Source: Elephas maximus indicus (lineage: Eukaryota; Chordata; Mammalia; Proboscidea; Elephantidae). From it: a stretch of 64,000 nucleotides of DNA. Below, piece by piece: positions 27,661 through 39,412 of this stretch. Position 1 is the first letter of the stretch, and each line of letters starts with the position of its first letter. Both the position numbers and the translations under genes were made by a program. Below the pieces are notes generated by a model, which had not been told where the DNA came from, made no database searches, and saw only the letters and a list, made by a program, of their open reading frames with translations. The DNA lies in assembly GCF_024166365.1 (NCBI RefSeq), contig NC_064832.1:40080249-40144248 (forward strand), in the 5' to 3' direction.

Positions 27661-30600
27661 TCTTATTTATTTATTGTGCTTTAGGTGAAAGTTTACAGCT
27701 CAAGTTAATTTCTCATTCAAAAATTTATACACATTTTGTTATGTGACCCTAATTGCAATCCCTGTAATGTGACAGCACACTCTGCCTTTCCACCCCGGGT
27801 TTCCTGTATCCGTTCAACCAGCTCCTATCCTTTTCTGCCTTCTTATCCCACGTCTGGACAGGAGTTGCCCATTTAGTCTCGTGTTTCTACTTGAACTAAG
27901 AAGCAGACCCCTCATGAGTACTATTTTATGTTTTATAGTCCCGTCTAATCTTTGTCTGAAGAGTTGGTTTCAGAAATGGTTTTAGTTCTGGGTTAACAGA
28001 GAGTCCGGGAGCCATGTCTTCTGGGGTTCCTCTAGTCCCAGTCAGACCATTAAGTCTGGTCTTATTACGTGAATTTGAGTTCTGCACCATACTTTTCTCC
28101 TGCTCCATCAGGGACTCTGTTGTGTTCCCTGTCAGGGCAGTCATTGGTGGTAGCAGACCACCATCTAGTTCTTGTCTCAAGCTGATGGAGTCTGGTTTAT
28201 GTGTCCGCGTTGTCTCTTGGGCTCGTATTTTCCTTGTGTCTTTACTGTTCTTCATTCTCCTTTGCTCCATATGGGTTGGGACCAATTGATGCATCTTAGA
28301 TGGCCGCTCACTAGCTTTTAAGACCTCGGATGCCAGTCACCACAGTGGGATGCAGAACATTTTCTTAATAAACTTTGTGATAACAATTGACTTAGATGTC
28401 CCGCAATACCATGGTTCTCAGACCTGCGCCCCTGCTGCTCTGTCCCTTGAAGTGTTTGGTTGTGTTCAGGAAATTTCTTAGCTTTTGGTTTAGTCCAGTT
28501 GTGCTGACTTCCCCTGTATTGTGTGTTGTCCTTCACCTAAGGTAATTCTTGTCCACTATATAGTTTTGTTTTGTTTTTTTTATATGGTTAGTGGATTCCC
28601 CTCTCCCTCCCTCCCCACCCTTGTAACCATCAAATATTGTTTTCTTCTGTGTTTAAACCTTTTCTTGAGTTCTTAAAATAGCGATCTTATACAGTGTTTG
28701 TGCTTTCGTGACTGATTTCACTTAGCATAATGCCTTCCAGATTCATCAGTGCTGTGAGATGTTTCTCAGATTCCTCATTGTTCTTTATTGTTGCATAGTA
28801 TTTCATTGTGTGTATGTATCATAATTTGTTCTGTTGATAGGCACTTAGGTTGATTCCATCTTTTTGCTATTGCGAATAGCTGTGATGAACATAGGTGTGC
28901 ATGTATCTATTCACAGGATGGCTCTTATTTCTCTAGGATATATTCCAAGCAAGGAGTGTGATTGCTGGATTGTATTGTATTTCTATTTCTACCTTTTTAA
29001 GGAAGTGCTTAAATTGGTTTCCAAAGTGGTTGTACCATTTTACATTCCCATCAGCAGTGTATAAGTGTTCTAGTTTCTCCACAGCCTCTCCAACATTTAT
29101 TATTTTGTACTTTTTGGATTAATGCTAGCCTCATTGGAGTGAGATGGTATCTCATTTTAGTTTTGATTTGCATTTTTCTAATGGCTAATGATCATGAATA
29201 TTTCCCAAATGTATCTCTTAGCCACCTGAATGTCTTCTTTGGTGAAGTGCCTGTTCATATCCTTTGCCCATTTTTTAATTGGGTTATTTATCTTTTTTTT
29301 GTTAAGGTTTTGCAGTCTATTGTAGATTTTAGAGATTAGACCCTGATCAAATGTGTTGTAGCCAAATATTTTTTCTCAGTCTGTAGGTTGTCTTTTTACT
29401 CTTTTGGTGCAGTCTTTTGATGAGCATAAGTGTTTGATTTTTAGGAGCTCCCAGTTATCTAGTTTCTCTTCTGGTGTTTGTGCCTTGTCAGTTATGTTTT
29501 GTATTCTGTCTATGCTATGTATTAGGGCTACTCGCGTTGTCCCTATTTTTTCTTCCATGATCTTTATCGTTTTAGATTTTATATTTAGGCTGTTGATCCA
29601 TTTTAAGTTAGTTTTTGTGCATGGTGTGAGGTATGGGTCTTGTTTCATTTTTTTTACAGATGAATATCCAGTTATGCTAACACCATTTGTTAAAGAGACT
29701 GTTTTCTCCATTTAACAGACTTTGGGTGTTTGTCAAATATTAGCTGCTCATAGGTGGATGAATTTATGTCTGGATTCTCAGTTCTGTTCCATTGGTCTAT
29801 ACATCTGTTATACCAGTACCAGGCTGTTTAGACTACTGTGGCAGTGTAATAGGTTCTAAAATCAGGTAGCGTGAGGTTCCCACTTTGTTCTACTTCTTCA
29901 GTAATGCTTTGCTTATCCAGGACCTCTTTCCTTTCCATGTGAAGTTGGTGATTTGTTTCTCCATCTCATTAAAAAAAAAAAGTCATTGAAATTTGGATCA
30001 GGATTGCATTGTATGTGTAACTTACTTTGGGTAGAATTGATATTTTCACAGTTTTTCCACTTATGTAGATCTCTTTTAGTTTCTTGTAGTAGTGTCTCGT
30101 AGTTTTCTTTGTATGTTTTTTTTTATATCCCTGGTTAGATTTATTTCTACGTATTTTATCTTCTTGGAGGTTATTGTAAATAGTGTTGATTTGTTGATTT
30201 CCTCTTCAAAGTTCTCTTTGTTGGTGTAGAGGAACCCAACTGAATTTTCGTATGTTTATTTTGTATCCTGATATTTTGCTGAAATCTTCTACTAGTTCCA
30301 ATAGTTTTCTTGTGGATTCTTCGGGATTTTCTGTATATAAGATCATATCATTTGCAAATAGGGATACTTTTACTTCTTCCATACCAATTTGTATGTCCTT
30401 TATTTCTTTTTCTTGCCTTATTGCTCTGACTAGGACCTCCAGCACAATGTTGAATAAGAGTGGTGATAAAGGGCATCCTTGTCTGGGTCCTGATCTCAAG
30501 GGGAATGCTTTCAGGCTCTCTCCATTTAGGATGATGTTGGCTGTTGGCTTTGTATAAACGCCCTTTATTATGCTGAGGAATTTCCCTTCTATTCTTATTT

Positions 30601-30720
30601 TGCTGAGAGTTTTTTATCATGAATGGGTGTTGAACTTTTTCAAATGCCTTTTCCGCATCAGTTGATAAGATCAAGTGGTTCTTGTATTTTGTTTTATTTA
30701 TGTGATGAATTACATTTTTA
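27661..30720 (-). mobile_element. 5'-truncated L1 (3' UTR and ORF2 C-terminal half)
   Basis: 27661-28700 is L1 3' UTR and 28700-30720 is ORF2 in antisense. Recognisable minus-strand peptides include [19 protein letters not shown] (about 29650), [20 protein letters not shown] (30490) and [14 protein letters not shown] (near 30350), where the catalytic FADD has become FAND. Many frames are broken. The truncated 5' end lies about 25 bp from the MTRF1 splice acceptor. Confidence 0.9.
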
Positions 30721-30745
30721 TCAGATTGTGCTTATTATATTTTAG

Positions 30746-31171
30746 ATGCTGAGATGAACCGTCAGCTATGTGTTTGGCTTTTTAGACATCCATCGCTTAA
30801 TGGCTATCACCGGCATCACATCCACCTTCATTCTCAACGGTTTAGACACATAGATCTTGACACAAGGATGTGGATTTTTAGACAAAATAGGAATCACATT
30901 CTCCATTCTCTGTTACATAAGAATTCATCCAGAAGACATTGTCATCGAGACACCAGCTTGCCATGGAAGCATGAAGCCCTACAGAAATATATGGAGGACC
31001 TCAACAAGGAGTACCTGAAACTTGATCAGTGTTTGCTGCATATCTCTGTGAATGAAGGTGATCAAAGGTCCTTGAACCAAAGGCATGCTGAGTTGGCACC
31101 ACTAGCAGCCATTTATCAAGAAATTCAGAAGGCTGAACAAGCAATTGAAGAATTAGAATCAATGTGTAAAA
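30746..31171 (+). CDS. MTRF1: MTRF1 coding exon 1 (start exon)
   Basis: Mitochondrial peptide-chain release factor 1, which acts in translation termination on mitoribosomes. After an acceptor tatattttag (to 30745) come atgctgag and the start ATG at 30754. The exon encodes residues 1-139 plus one base and ends at the donor a|gtaggt (31172). Residues 1-33 (MNRQLCVWLFRHPSLNGY...) are rich in Arg and His without acidic residues, as in a mitochondrial presequence. Residues ~71-139 (WKHEALQKYMEDL, RHAELAPLAAIYQEIQ, AIEELESMCK) start the helical N-terminal region of class I factors. The phase fits the exon at 38955. I recognise the protein as MTRF1 rather than MTRF1L from this N-terminal sequence. 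Confidence 0.93.
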
Positions 31172-32040
31172 GTAGGTAAAAGATATATGTATGTACAAGT
31201 ATGGTATTGCCTTTTCGAGTTAAGTTTTATTGAACTCAGTCTCTTAAAAAGCTTACAGGTAATAAGCTGTACACTTATAAAGGATAGGAGTCTATGCTCT
31301 GTGTGCTTAACTTATTTCAGCTACTAAAGATCAACTACTACGTGACTGGGCTCCTTGTGGTGCTTGCTGAGAAGTTCCTAGGGTCTGTTAAACTCAATAT
31401 TAACAATTTCAGAAGCTTTAATTTATTCAGAAGACCTTAATATTGGGCACTGTCCTAAGTACCAGGGACATAAAAATATACTTCCTACCGTGCCAAAGGG
31501 CTTACAGTCTACTGAGAGTGACTATATATATTTTTTTATATTTATTTCCTGTATTATGAATAGTGTGATATATGCAGGGTTCCACAGAAGCAAATAGGAG
31601 AGGCGCTCAAACCATACAGGATGAGTCAGAAACCTGGATGAGACTACACCGTAGTTGAGTAACAAAGCTTGTGTTTTGTGTTATATGCCTTGAGATTTTT
31701 CATTAATTTTTACTCTATTGTTTTAGAGTTAGTAAAATTTTTATGTGTTTGATGAATGAAAATATTTCTAGGATAAACAGCTTACAGGTTTCTTAGAACC
31801 ATGGAATATTCATTGTCACCATGATCAAATAATAAGCCTAAATGTCTTCATTGTTACTTCACTTTAAGCACCGAACCAAGCGTCTCCACTCCGACAAGGC
31901 CCCATCCTCCAGCAGTTTGCACACTTCCAACCTAGTGGTCAAGAAAACCACTTCCACCTGATTTTCACATCTTGAACCTTTTAAAATCTGAGTATGTATG
32001 TCCTTGGGTTGCCACTTTAGGATTTCGAGATTGACATTTC
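31172..32040. other. MTRF1 intron, mostly unassigned
   Basis: 31420-31500 (gggcactgtcctaagtaccagggacat, aagggcttacagtctactg) is an L2 tail. Nothing else is recognised. Confidence 0.5.
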
Positions 32041-32044
32041 TGTA

Positions 32045-32224
32045 TGCCATCGAGTTGATGCCGACTCATAGCAACTCCAGAGGACTGCTCCGTAGGGTTT
32101 CCTAGGCTGAAATCTTTACGGGAGCAGATCACCAGGTCTTTCTTCACAGAGTGACTGGTGGGTTCTAACTGCTGACCTTTTGGTTAGCAGCCACGTGCTT
32201 AACCATTGTGCCACCAGGGCACCT
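32045..32224 (-). mobile_element. AfroSINE, B/C-type
   Basis: ccatcgagttgatgccgac, agatcaccaggtctttcttc, tttggttagcagccacg, gccaccagggcacc. Confidence 0.85.
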
Positions 32225-32329
32225 TGAATTTCATGGTGGAATTATCTAAATACTGGCTCTAAATTTCATGTAGTTTAATTAAAGGAATTTATTTCCAGGA
32301 ATTTGGTAAGGTTAATTCAGTCATTCATT

Positions 32330-32720
32330 TAGTCATTTAGTCAGCCTCCATTTACTGAGGACTTTTTATATGCCAGGAGTCTCTGAATGGTGCAAACAGT
32401 AACATGCTTGGCTGCTAACCTAAAGGTTGAAAGTTCATGTCCATCCAGAGGGTCTTGGAAGAAAGTCCTGGTAATCTATTTCTGAAAAATATGAAAACTC
32501 TATGCAGAACAGTTCTACTCTGAACGCATGAGGTCACCAGGAATTAGAATTGACCAGACAGCAACTAGTGCGTTATATGCCAGGCATTGTTGTAGGCACC
32601 AGGGCTAAAGAGTAAGCTGTAAGGAGTTTTCCATCTAATTTGGAAGACATACTACATATAAGTGAAAGATGATGTGATAAATGCCAGATTCACAATACAA
32701 ATTAACCACTATAGTGACTC
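32330..32720 (+). mobile_element. L2 3' end split by a SINE
   Basis: ccatttactgaggactttttatatgcc before the SINE and ttatatgccaggcattgttgtaggcaccaggg after it are contiguous L2 tail sequence with the target duplication between. Confidence 0.7.
32378..32572 (+). mobile_element. AfroSINE, B-type, with perfect 12-bp TSD
   Basis: agtctctgaatggtgcaaac head, tccatccagagggtcttgg, gaccagacagcaactagtg end. ttatatgccagg at 32366-32377 and 32573-32584 is the target duplication, which fixes the element at 195 bp. Confidence 0.95.
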
Positions 32721-32721
32721 A

Positions 32722-32882
32722 AAACCAAACCCATAGCCGTCAAGTCATTTCCAACTCATAGCAACCCTATAGGGCAGAGTAGAACTGCCCCGTAGGGTTT
32801 CCAAGGAGCTCCTGGTGGATTTGAATTGCTGACCATTTGGTTAGCAGCCGTAGGACTTAACCAGTATGCCACCAGGATTTCC
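32722..32882 (-). mobile_element. AfroSINE, A-type
   Basis: acccatagccgtcaagtca, gccccgtagggtttccaagg, ggatttgaattgctgacc, ccaccaggatttcc. Confidence 0.9.
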
Positions 32883-33239
32883 GTAGTGGTTCGAAGAAGA
32901 ATATAATTAGTTCTGTCAGAAATGGGTGGGGTAGGCTTTTTATATAGACTTTGAAGAATGATTAGAATTTCCCTGATGGAAGAAGGAGGAACGACATTCC
33001 AGACAGGGAACAGTATGTACAAAGCTAGGGGAGGGTGAGACTGTATAGCAGTTTCAGGAAATGGCAGTGGACTTCCAAGTAGCATGTAGTTTTTGGTGCA
33101 GAGGAACAGTGTATTAGCCAAAGATTGTGATGGGCCTTGATGTCCTGCTAAGGAGGTTTTAGGATCCACATAAGTGTAGATCCTGTGCAGGTAGATCACA
33201 GCTAGGGGAGCATTCTAACCAGTGGAGAGGAGTTTATTA

Positions 33240-33420
33240 ATTTTTTAAAGCTTTATCAAGCTATGATTCACACACCACAAAATCCACACATTTTAATGGC
33301 TTTCAGCCTAGTTACAAAGTTATGCAACCATTACCACAATCAATTTTAGAATATTTCATCACCATAAAAAGAAATTCGTACCCCTTAGCCATCACTGTCC
33401 AAACCCCCGCTTCCCTGCCA
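33240..33420 (-). mobile_element. L1M 3'-UTR fragment
   Basis: tttatcaagctatgattcacacaccac, ttatgcaaccattaccacaatc, atttcatcaccataaaaagaaa, taccccttagccatcac follow the antisense L1M 3' UTR. Confidence 0.7.
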
Positions 33421-33425
33421 ATCCT

Positions 33426-33625
33426 GTTGTTAGGTGCTGATGAGTCGATTCCGACTCAAGGCAGCCCCTTGTATGCAGAGTAGAACTGCTCCATAGGGTT
33501 TTTAAGGCTGTGACCTTTCAGAGGCAGATCACCAAACCTGTCTTCTAAGGCACCTTTGAGTGGGTTCCATCTGCCAGCTTTCAGCTAGGAGTCAAGTACT
33601 TAACTGTTTGCATCATCCAGTGACT
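33426..33625 (-). mobile_element. AfroSINE, B-type
   Basis: ttgttaggtgctgatgagtcg, ctccatagggtttttaagg, cagaggcagatcaccaaacc, ccagtgactcc. Confidence 0.9.
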
Positions 33626-33629
33626 CCAT

Positions 33630-34250
33630 GTCTAGCATGTAATAAGTGTTAAGTGTGGCAGGTATGAAGCCACAATATTCAAACAAGCCCTAATGACTTT
33701 CACGAGTAGAAAAGAATTGAAAACAGCTTTGTCTCTTTTGTAACTGAGACTCTTCATTTCTTCTTTGTAATTAGGAGGAATCAAGAATTTGTCTCAGGTT
33801 GTAGCCAGCACCAGTGACCAATGAAGTCTCTAGGCATCTAAAGCAGTGGAGTCTAAGGCCCTGGAATCTACCATACTTAGCCACTATCTCATTGTTATCT
33901 TCCTTTGTCAGAAGCCCGTAGTTTAATTTTCTGTTTTTGAAATGATGTGAAAAGGATTGTTGTTTATATAAAGCAGAGATTGCGAAGATGTGTTTTGTTT
34001 GACACAAATGGTATTTTTTGAAAATGTGTGCTGCATATGAACAACGAGGTTTCATTTTAAGAGTTCTTATTTCTGACTTTTGAAAAATTGGGAGGATCAA
34101 GCCATGCTGGACCCACATCACAGTGCTGCCATCTTTAGACAGTATGTGGTCACCCTAATTTGCTCCAAAATTTATCATGTTTGGGTTTAGATTTTTAATT
34201 AACCAGTTCTGTTTTGAACCTTCTGTTTGATTAATCACCGATCTCTATAA
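33630..34250. other. No recognised feature
   Basis: MTRF1 intron. A 116-codon minus-strand ORF (34121-33771) has no family I recognise and lies in AT-rich sequence. Confidence 0.4.
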
Positions 34251-36644
34251 TTATTATTGTTGTTAGGTACCATCCAGTCGATTCTGACTCATAGCAACCC
34301 CATGTACAAGAGAAGAAAAAACTGCCGGCCCTGTGTCATCCTTATAATCATTGCTATGTTTAAGCCCATTGTTGCCGGCTCTTGTGTCAGTCATTTTTGT
34401 TGAGGGTCTTCCACTCCTCACTGACTCTCTATCAAGAATGAAGTCCTTCTCCAAGGACTGGTCCTTCCTGGTAGTAAGCCCAAAGTGTGTGAGAAACTCT
34501 CGCCATCCTTCTTTCTAAGGAACATTCTGGCTATACTTCATCCAAGATGCGTTTGTTCATTCTTCCAGTACATGGTGTATTCAATATTCTTCACCAACAC
34601 CATAATTCAAAGGCATCAATTCTTTACTCTTTCTTATTCGTTGTCCAGCTTTCACATGCACATGAGGTAATTGAAAATATCCTGGCTTGGATCAGGTGCA
34701 CCTTAGTCCTTAAAGTGACATCTTTGCTTTTTTAACACTTTAAGGAAGTCTTTTGCAGCAGATTTGCCCAGTGCAAATCAGTGTTTGATTTTTTGACTGC
34801 TGCTTCCATGGGTGTTGATTGTGGATGCAAGTAAAATGAAATCCTCGACAACTTCACTCTTTTCTTTGTTTATCATAATGTTGCTTATTGGTCCAGTTGT
34901 GAGGATTTTTGTTTTCTTTATGTTGAGGTGTAATCCATACTTACTGAAAGCTGTGGTCTTTGATCTTCATCAGTAAGTGCTTCAAGACCTCTTCACTTTT
35001 AGAAAGCATGATTGTGTCATCTGCATATGACAGGTTGTTAATGTGTCTTACTCCAGTTCTGATGCTGCATTCTTTATATAGCCCAGCTTCTCAGATTATT
35101 TGTTCTGCATACCGATATAATAAGTATGGTGAAAGGATACAACCATGATGCACAGATTTCCTCATCTTAAACCGTGCAGTATCCCCTTGTGGTGTTTGAA
35201 CAACTGCCCCTTTGTCTATGTACACATTCTGCATGAGCACAATTAAGTGTTCTGGAATTCTCATTCTTCCCAGCGTTATCCAAAATTTGTTATGATCTGC
35301 ACAGTCGAATGCCTTTGCTTAGCCAGTAAAACACAGGTAAATATCTTTCTGGTATTCTGTGCTTTCAACCAGACCCACTGACATCGGCAATAATATCCCA
35401 CGTCCCAGGACCTCTTCTGAATCTGGCTTGAATTTCTGGCAGTTACCTGTGAATGTACCACTGCAGCCATTTTAGATTTACCTTCAGTATAATTTCACTT
35501 GCATGGGATATTAATGATATTGTTAGATAATTTCCGCATTTTGTTGGATCACCTTTCTTTGGAATAGGCACATATATGGATTTCTTCTAGTTGGTTGGCT
35601 GGGCAGCTGTCGTCCAAATTTCTTGGCATAGACAAGTAAGTGCTTCCAGCATTGCATCTGTTTGTTGAAATATCTCAATTGGTATTCCGTCGATCCTGGA
35701 GCCTTGTTTTTCGCCAATGCCTTTAGTGCAGCTTGAACTTCTTCCTTTGTACCATTGGTTCTTGATCACTTGCTTCCTCTTGAATTGGTTGAAAGTCAAC
35801 CAATTCATTTTAGTACAGTGACTCTGTGTATTCCATCTTTTTTTTTTTAATTTGTGGATTAGGTGAAAGTTCACAGAACAAGTTAGTTTCCCATTTGATA
35901 GTTTGTACATAAAGTATTTCATGACTTTGGTTTCATTCCATGCAGTGTGTCAGTTCTCTCCTCATTTCTGCCATGGGCTCCCCGTTTTCTTTCATCATGC
36001 TTTTCTACCCTCTCCTGCCTTCTTGTCTTTGCTTTTGGGCAGATAATGCCCTTTGGATTTCATATAATTGATTATTCTAAGGAGTATGTTCCTCTCAGGT
36101 ATTATTGTCTGTCTTATGGGCTTTTCTGTTGTTTGGCTGAGAGGTGGTCTCTGGGAATGACTTCATTTCCAGGTCAGAGGGTGTCTTAGGGCCATAGTCT
36201 TGGGGGCCCCTCCAGTCTGTCAGAACAGTAAATCTGGTCTTTTTTGTGAATTTGATTTTTTATTCTATACTTTTTTTCCACTCTGTCCAGGACCCACTGT
36301 TACCCTAGTCGGAGCAATTGGTAATGGTAGCCAGGCACCATTTAGGGACTTCTGGCCTTGGAGTCATGTAGGGTGTTGCTGTGGTTCATGTGGTCCATTG
36401 GTCATTTGGACTAATTGTACCCTCAAGTCTTTGGTTTTCTTCACTCTCCTTTGCTCTGGACGTTAAGAGCCTTATTGTTGTATCTTAGATGGCCACTCGT
36501 AAGCTTTTAAGACCTCAGACACTACTCACCAAAGTAGGATGCAGAGCATTGTCTTTAAGTACTATGTTGTGCCAATTGATATAGATGTCCCAGTCTCTGG
36601 TCCCTTGTCTTCTAGCCCAGGAACTTCATCCCACAAAGTGTTTG

Positions 36645-36808
36645 GAGCTCTGGTGGCATAGTAGTTCAGAACTTGACTGCTAACCAAAGGGTCGACAGTT
36701 CAAATCCACCAGCCACTCCTTGGAAATAGTGTGGGGCAGTTCTCCTCTGTCCTGTAGGGTTGCTGTGAGTTGGAACTGACTTGACGGCATCTAACAACAA
36801 CAACAAGA
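36645..36808 (+). mobile_element. AfroSINE with an RTE-style (AAC)n tail
   Basis: gagctctggtggcatagtag head, gtcgacagttcaaatccacc, ttgctgtgagttggaactg, then ggcatctaacaacaacaac rather than the usual ggcaatgggttt. Confidence 0.9.
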
Positions 36809-37777
36809 GGCTTCCCTGACTATACCCCTTGTGAGTTCTATCTAAGCTGCACCTACAGTCACGTATGTAGAAATACCCACCACCAAACCTGTATCTGTCA
36901 GTAGGTATGTTCCCTTACATCCTCCCACAACTCTTGCAGTATCTCCCTACGTATTCTCTGTTTGCAAGTTATTGTTTGCTAATACTGTTGCTGCAGGATT
37001 GTCTGAGTTATAATAGTTACCGTAGTTGTCCTTTATTCTTGTGTTTCTGTCAAGTGTCCTCTCTTGCATTGGTCATGTTGTGCTTTCTTCCCCCATATTA
37101 TATGTTTTTCCCTTCACCAGTATTACCTCGTGTCTTCAATCTAATTGGTAATTTTCCCTCCCTGCCCCCATCCCTGGTAACCATCAATGTTTTTTCTTTT
37201 TTTCCTGCGTGTAAACCTTTTGTTGTTACTTTATAGTAGTGGTCTCATACAATATTTGCCCTTTTGTGATTGACTGATTTCATTCAGCATTATGTTCTCC
37301 GAATTAATCCATGTAGTGAAATGTTTTACAGATTCGTCATTATTCTTTATCGTTGAATAATGATATTCCATTGTGTGGAATAATAATAATAGTATTCCAT
37401 TGTATGTGTACCACAGTTTGTTAATCTATTCATGTGTTGATGGCATGTAGGTGTTTCCATCTTTTTGCTATTGTGAATAATGCTATAATGAACATGGGTG
37501 TGCATATGTCTGCTCCTGTCACTGCTGTTATGTCTTTAGGGTCTATACCTAGAAGCGGGAATGCTGGATCATAGTGTATTTCTATTCCTAGCTTTTTGAG
37601 GAAGCAGCATACCATTTTCCAAAGTGGTTGTACCATTTTGCATTCCCATCAATAGCAATATAAGAGTTTCAGTCTCCCACAGCCTCGTCAACATTGGTTA
37701 TTATGTTTTTTTGATTAATGCCAGTAATGCCAGGGTAAGATGGTATCTCATTGTAGTTTTGATTTGCATCTCTATAA

Positions 37778-37934
37778 AGAGCCCTGGTGGTGCAGTAGTT
37801 AAGCGTTTGGCTGTTAACCAAAAGGTCAGCAGTTCGGATCCACTAGCTGCTCCTTGGAAACCCTGTGGGGCAGCTCTTCTCTGTCCTGTAGAGTTGCTAT
37901 GAGTTGGAATTGACTTCATGGCAATGGTTTTTTA
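37778..37934 (+). mobile_element. AfroSINE, A-type
   Basis: gagccctggtggtgcagtag head, ttaagcgtttggctg, gcagttcggatccac, ctatgagttggaattgac. Confidence 0.95.
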
Positions 37935-38639
37935 ATAGCTAATGATTGAGAGCATTCATGTTTGTTAGCACTGGAATGTCTTCTTTGGTGAAGTGTCTGT
38001 TCATATCCTTTGCCCATTTTTCAATTGGATTGTTTGTGTTTTTATTATTGAGATGTTGACGTTTTCTATAAATTTTAGAGATTAGTTCCTTGTTAGATAT
38101 GTCATAGCCAAATTTTTTTCCCCAGTCTGTAGTTTCTCTTTTGACTCTTTTGGAGAAGTCATTCGTTGAGCATAGGTGTTTAAATTTTTAGGAGGTCCTT
38201 CCATTTTCTTTTGATGCTTCCTGCATTATTCAGTGTGTTGCCCACAGAATCCTTCAGTATTGCAACTCAAGGTGTGAATTTTTTTCTTCAGTTTTTCAGC
38301 TTCAGAAATGCCAAGTGTGTTCTTCCCTTTTGGTTTTCTAACTGCAGGTCTTTGCACATTTCGTTATACTTTGCCTTCTCAAGCTGCCCTTTAAAATCTT
38401 CTGTTTAGCTCTTTTACTTCATCATTTCTTTCTTTCACTTTTTTATTTTTATTTACCTAGATGTGCCCCGAAACTGTGGTCCCCAGGCCCCAGTCCCAGC
38501 TCCTCTGTCCCTCAGAGTGTTTGGATGTGTCTAGGGAACTTCTTTGCTTTTGTTCAGTTGTGTTACTTTCGCTTTAGCTGCCCTCTGTTCAAGGTCAAGT
38601 TTCAGAGTCTCTTTTGACATCTATTTTTGTCTGTATTTA

Positions 38640-38945
38640 TTTATTTATTTTTGCTTGTAGTAATGTATAATGTAATTATATAATAATATTACATAAATAT
38701 ATAAAATAATGTAATTTTTATAGTTACTCAAATAACCAGCTCCTTGTGGCAAGAACATACTATTTTAAACCTTGAGTTTTTTGGATATGCCTAGTAAATA
38801 CTTGTTAATCAACAATCTCCAGCTCTTCTAATTGTTCTTTTTGCATAATCCTTTGCCTTCTCAACTGAAATTTAGTGGGCAAAGATTAGGCGGCTGTTTG
38901 AGAATTTTTCAGTATTTTAAAACTTTTACCATTATTTCTGTTTCT
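38640..38945. other. MTRF1 intron, unassigned AT-rich
   Basis: (tatt)n-like and ataatat stretches at 38635-38710. The pyrimidine-rich acceptor region of the next exon starts near 38935. Confidence 0.5.
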
Positions 38946-38954
38946 GGTTTTTAG

Positions 38955-39046
38955 GTCTAAATAAACAAGATGAAAAGCAGTTACAAGAACTTGCATTAGA
39001 AGAAAGGCAAACTATTGATCAAAAAATCAGCACGTTATACCATGAG
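38955..39046 (+). CDS. MTRF1: MTRF1 coding exon 2
   Basis: Acceptor ggtttttag|gtctaaat, donor gag|gtatgt. 92 nt: two bases complete Ser140 (A|GT), then 30 codons, residues 141-170 (LNKQDEKQLQELALEE, RQTIDQKISTLYHE). It continues the charged helical region before the PCRF core and leaves phase 0. The preceding intron is 7.8 kb and repeat-filled. Confidence 0.93.
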
Positions 39047-39234
39047 GTATGTTTTAGCAGGCAGCCTAATCTCAACAGTGTTAATATAAAGGGATACTGT
39101 TCTTGTTAGACTGTGCCTTGGTGCTCAGAGTACTTTCCAAACACCAGCTTAATAAACCTTTTCTTGTAATAAGTGAATATTGTCCGTGCTAAACAGTGCT
39201 TTGGTGCTCAGAATACTTTCCGGACACCAGCTTA

Positions 39235-39412
39235 TTAAGTCTTTGCAGCTGTTAACTGAAAGGTTGGTGGCTTGAGCCCACCCAGGGGCACCTTGAAAGA
39301 AAGTCTTGATGATCTGCTTCCAAAAGGTCACAGCCATGAGAATCCTCTGGAGCATAGTCCTACATGGTGTCACCGTAAGTTGGAATCTACTCAATGAGAA
39401 CTGATTTGTTTT
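39235..39412 (+). mobile_element. AfroSINE, B-type, head-truncated
   Basis: tgcagctgttaactgaaagg, cacccaggggcaccttg, ggtcacagccatgagaatcc, ggaatctactcaatgagaac. Confidence 0.85.

Larger units (their letters stand above)
35841..38198 (-). mobile_element. 5'-truncated L1 inserted in the RTE
   Basis: The 3' UTR lies at 35850-36900 and the ORF2 C-terminus at 37100-38198 (minus-strand LGIEIHYDPAFPLLGIDP near 37580, [19 protein letters not shown]). Two AfroSINEs interrupt it. All frames are broken. Confidence 0.85.
34258..38630 (-). mobile_element. RTE LINE split by L1 insertions
   Basis: RTE tail gttgttaggtaccatccag at 34258; RT and C-terminal regions antisense at 34260-35840; continuation at 38199-38440 (ttgatgcttcctgcatt, cttttggttttctaactgc) and 38565-38630 (cgctttagctg, aagtttcagagtctc). 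The main gap is filled by an L1 (35841-38198) with ttccatcttt / ttccattttc at its edges. A second short L1 3'-UTR piece sits at about 38440-38560 between ctttcac and ctttcgc. The element is 5'-truncated. Confidence 0.85.

Noticed and set aside
33771-34121. 116-codon minus-strand ORF as a gene
   Set aside because: No family resemblance, unremarkable composition and no supporting signals; length is within chance expectation.
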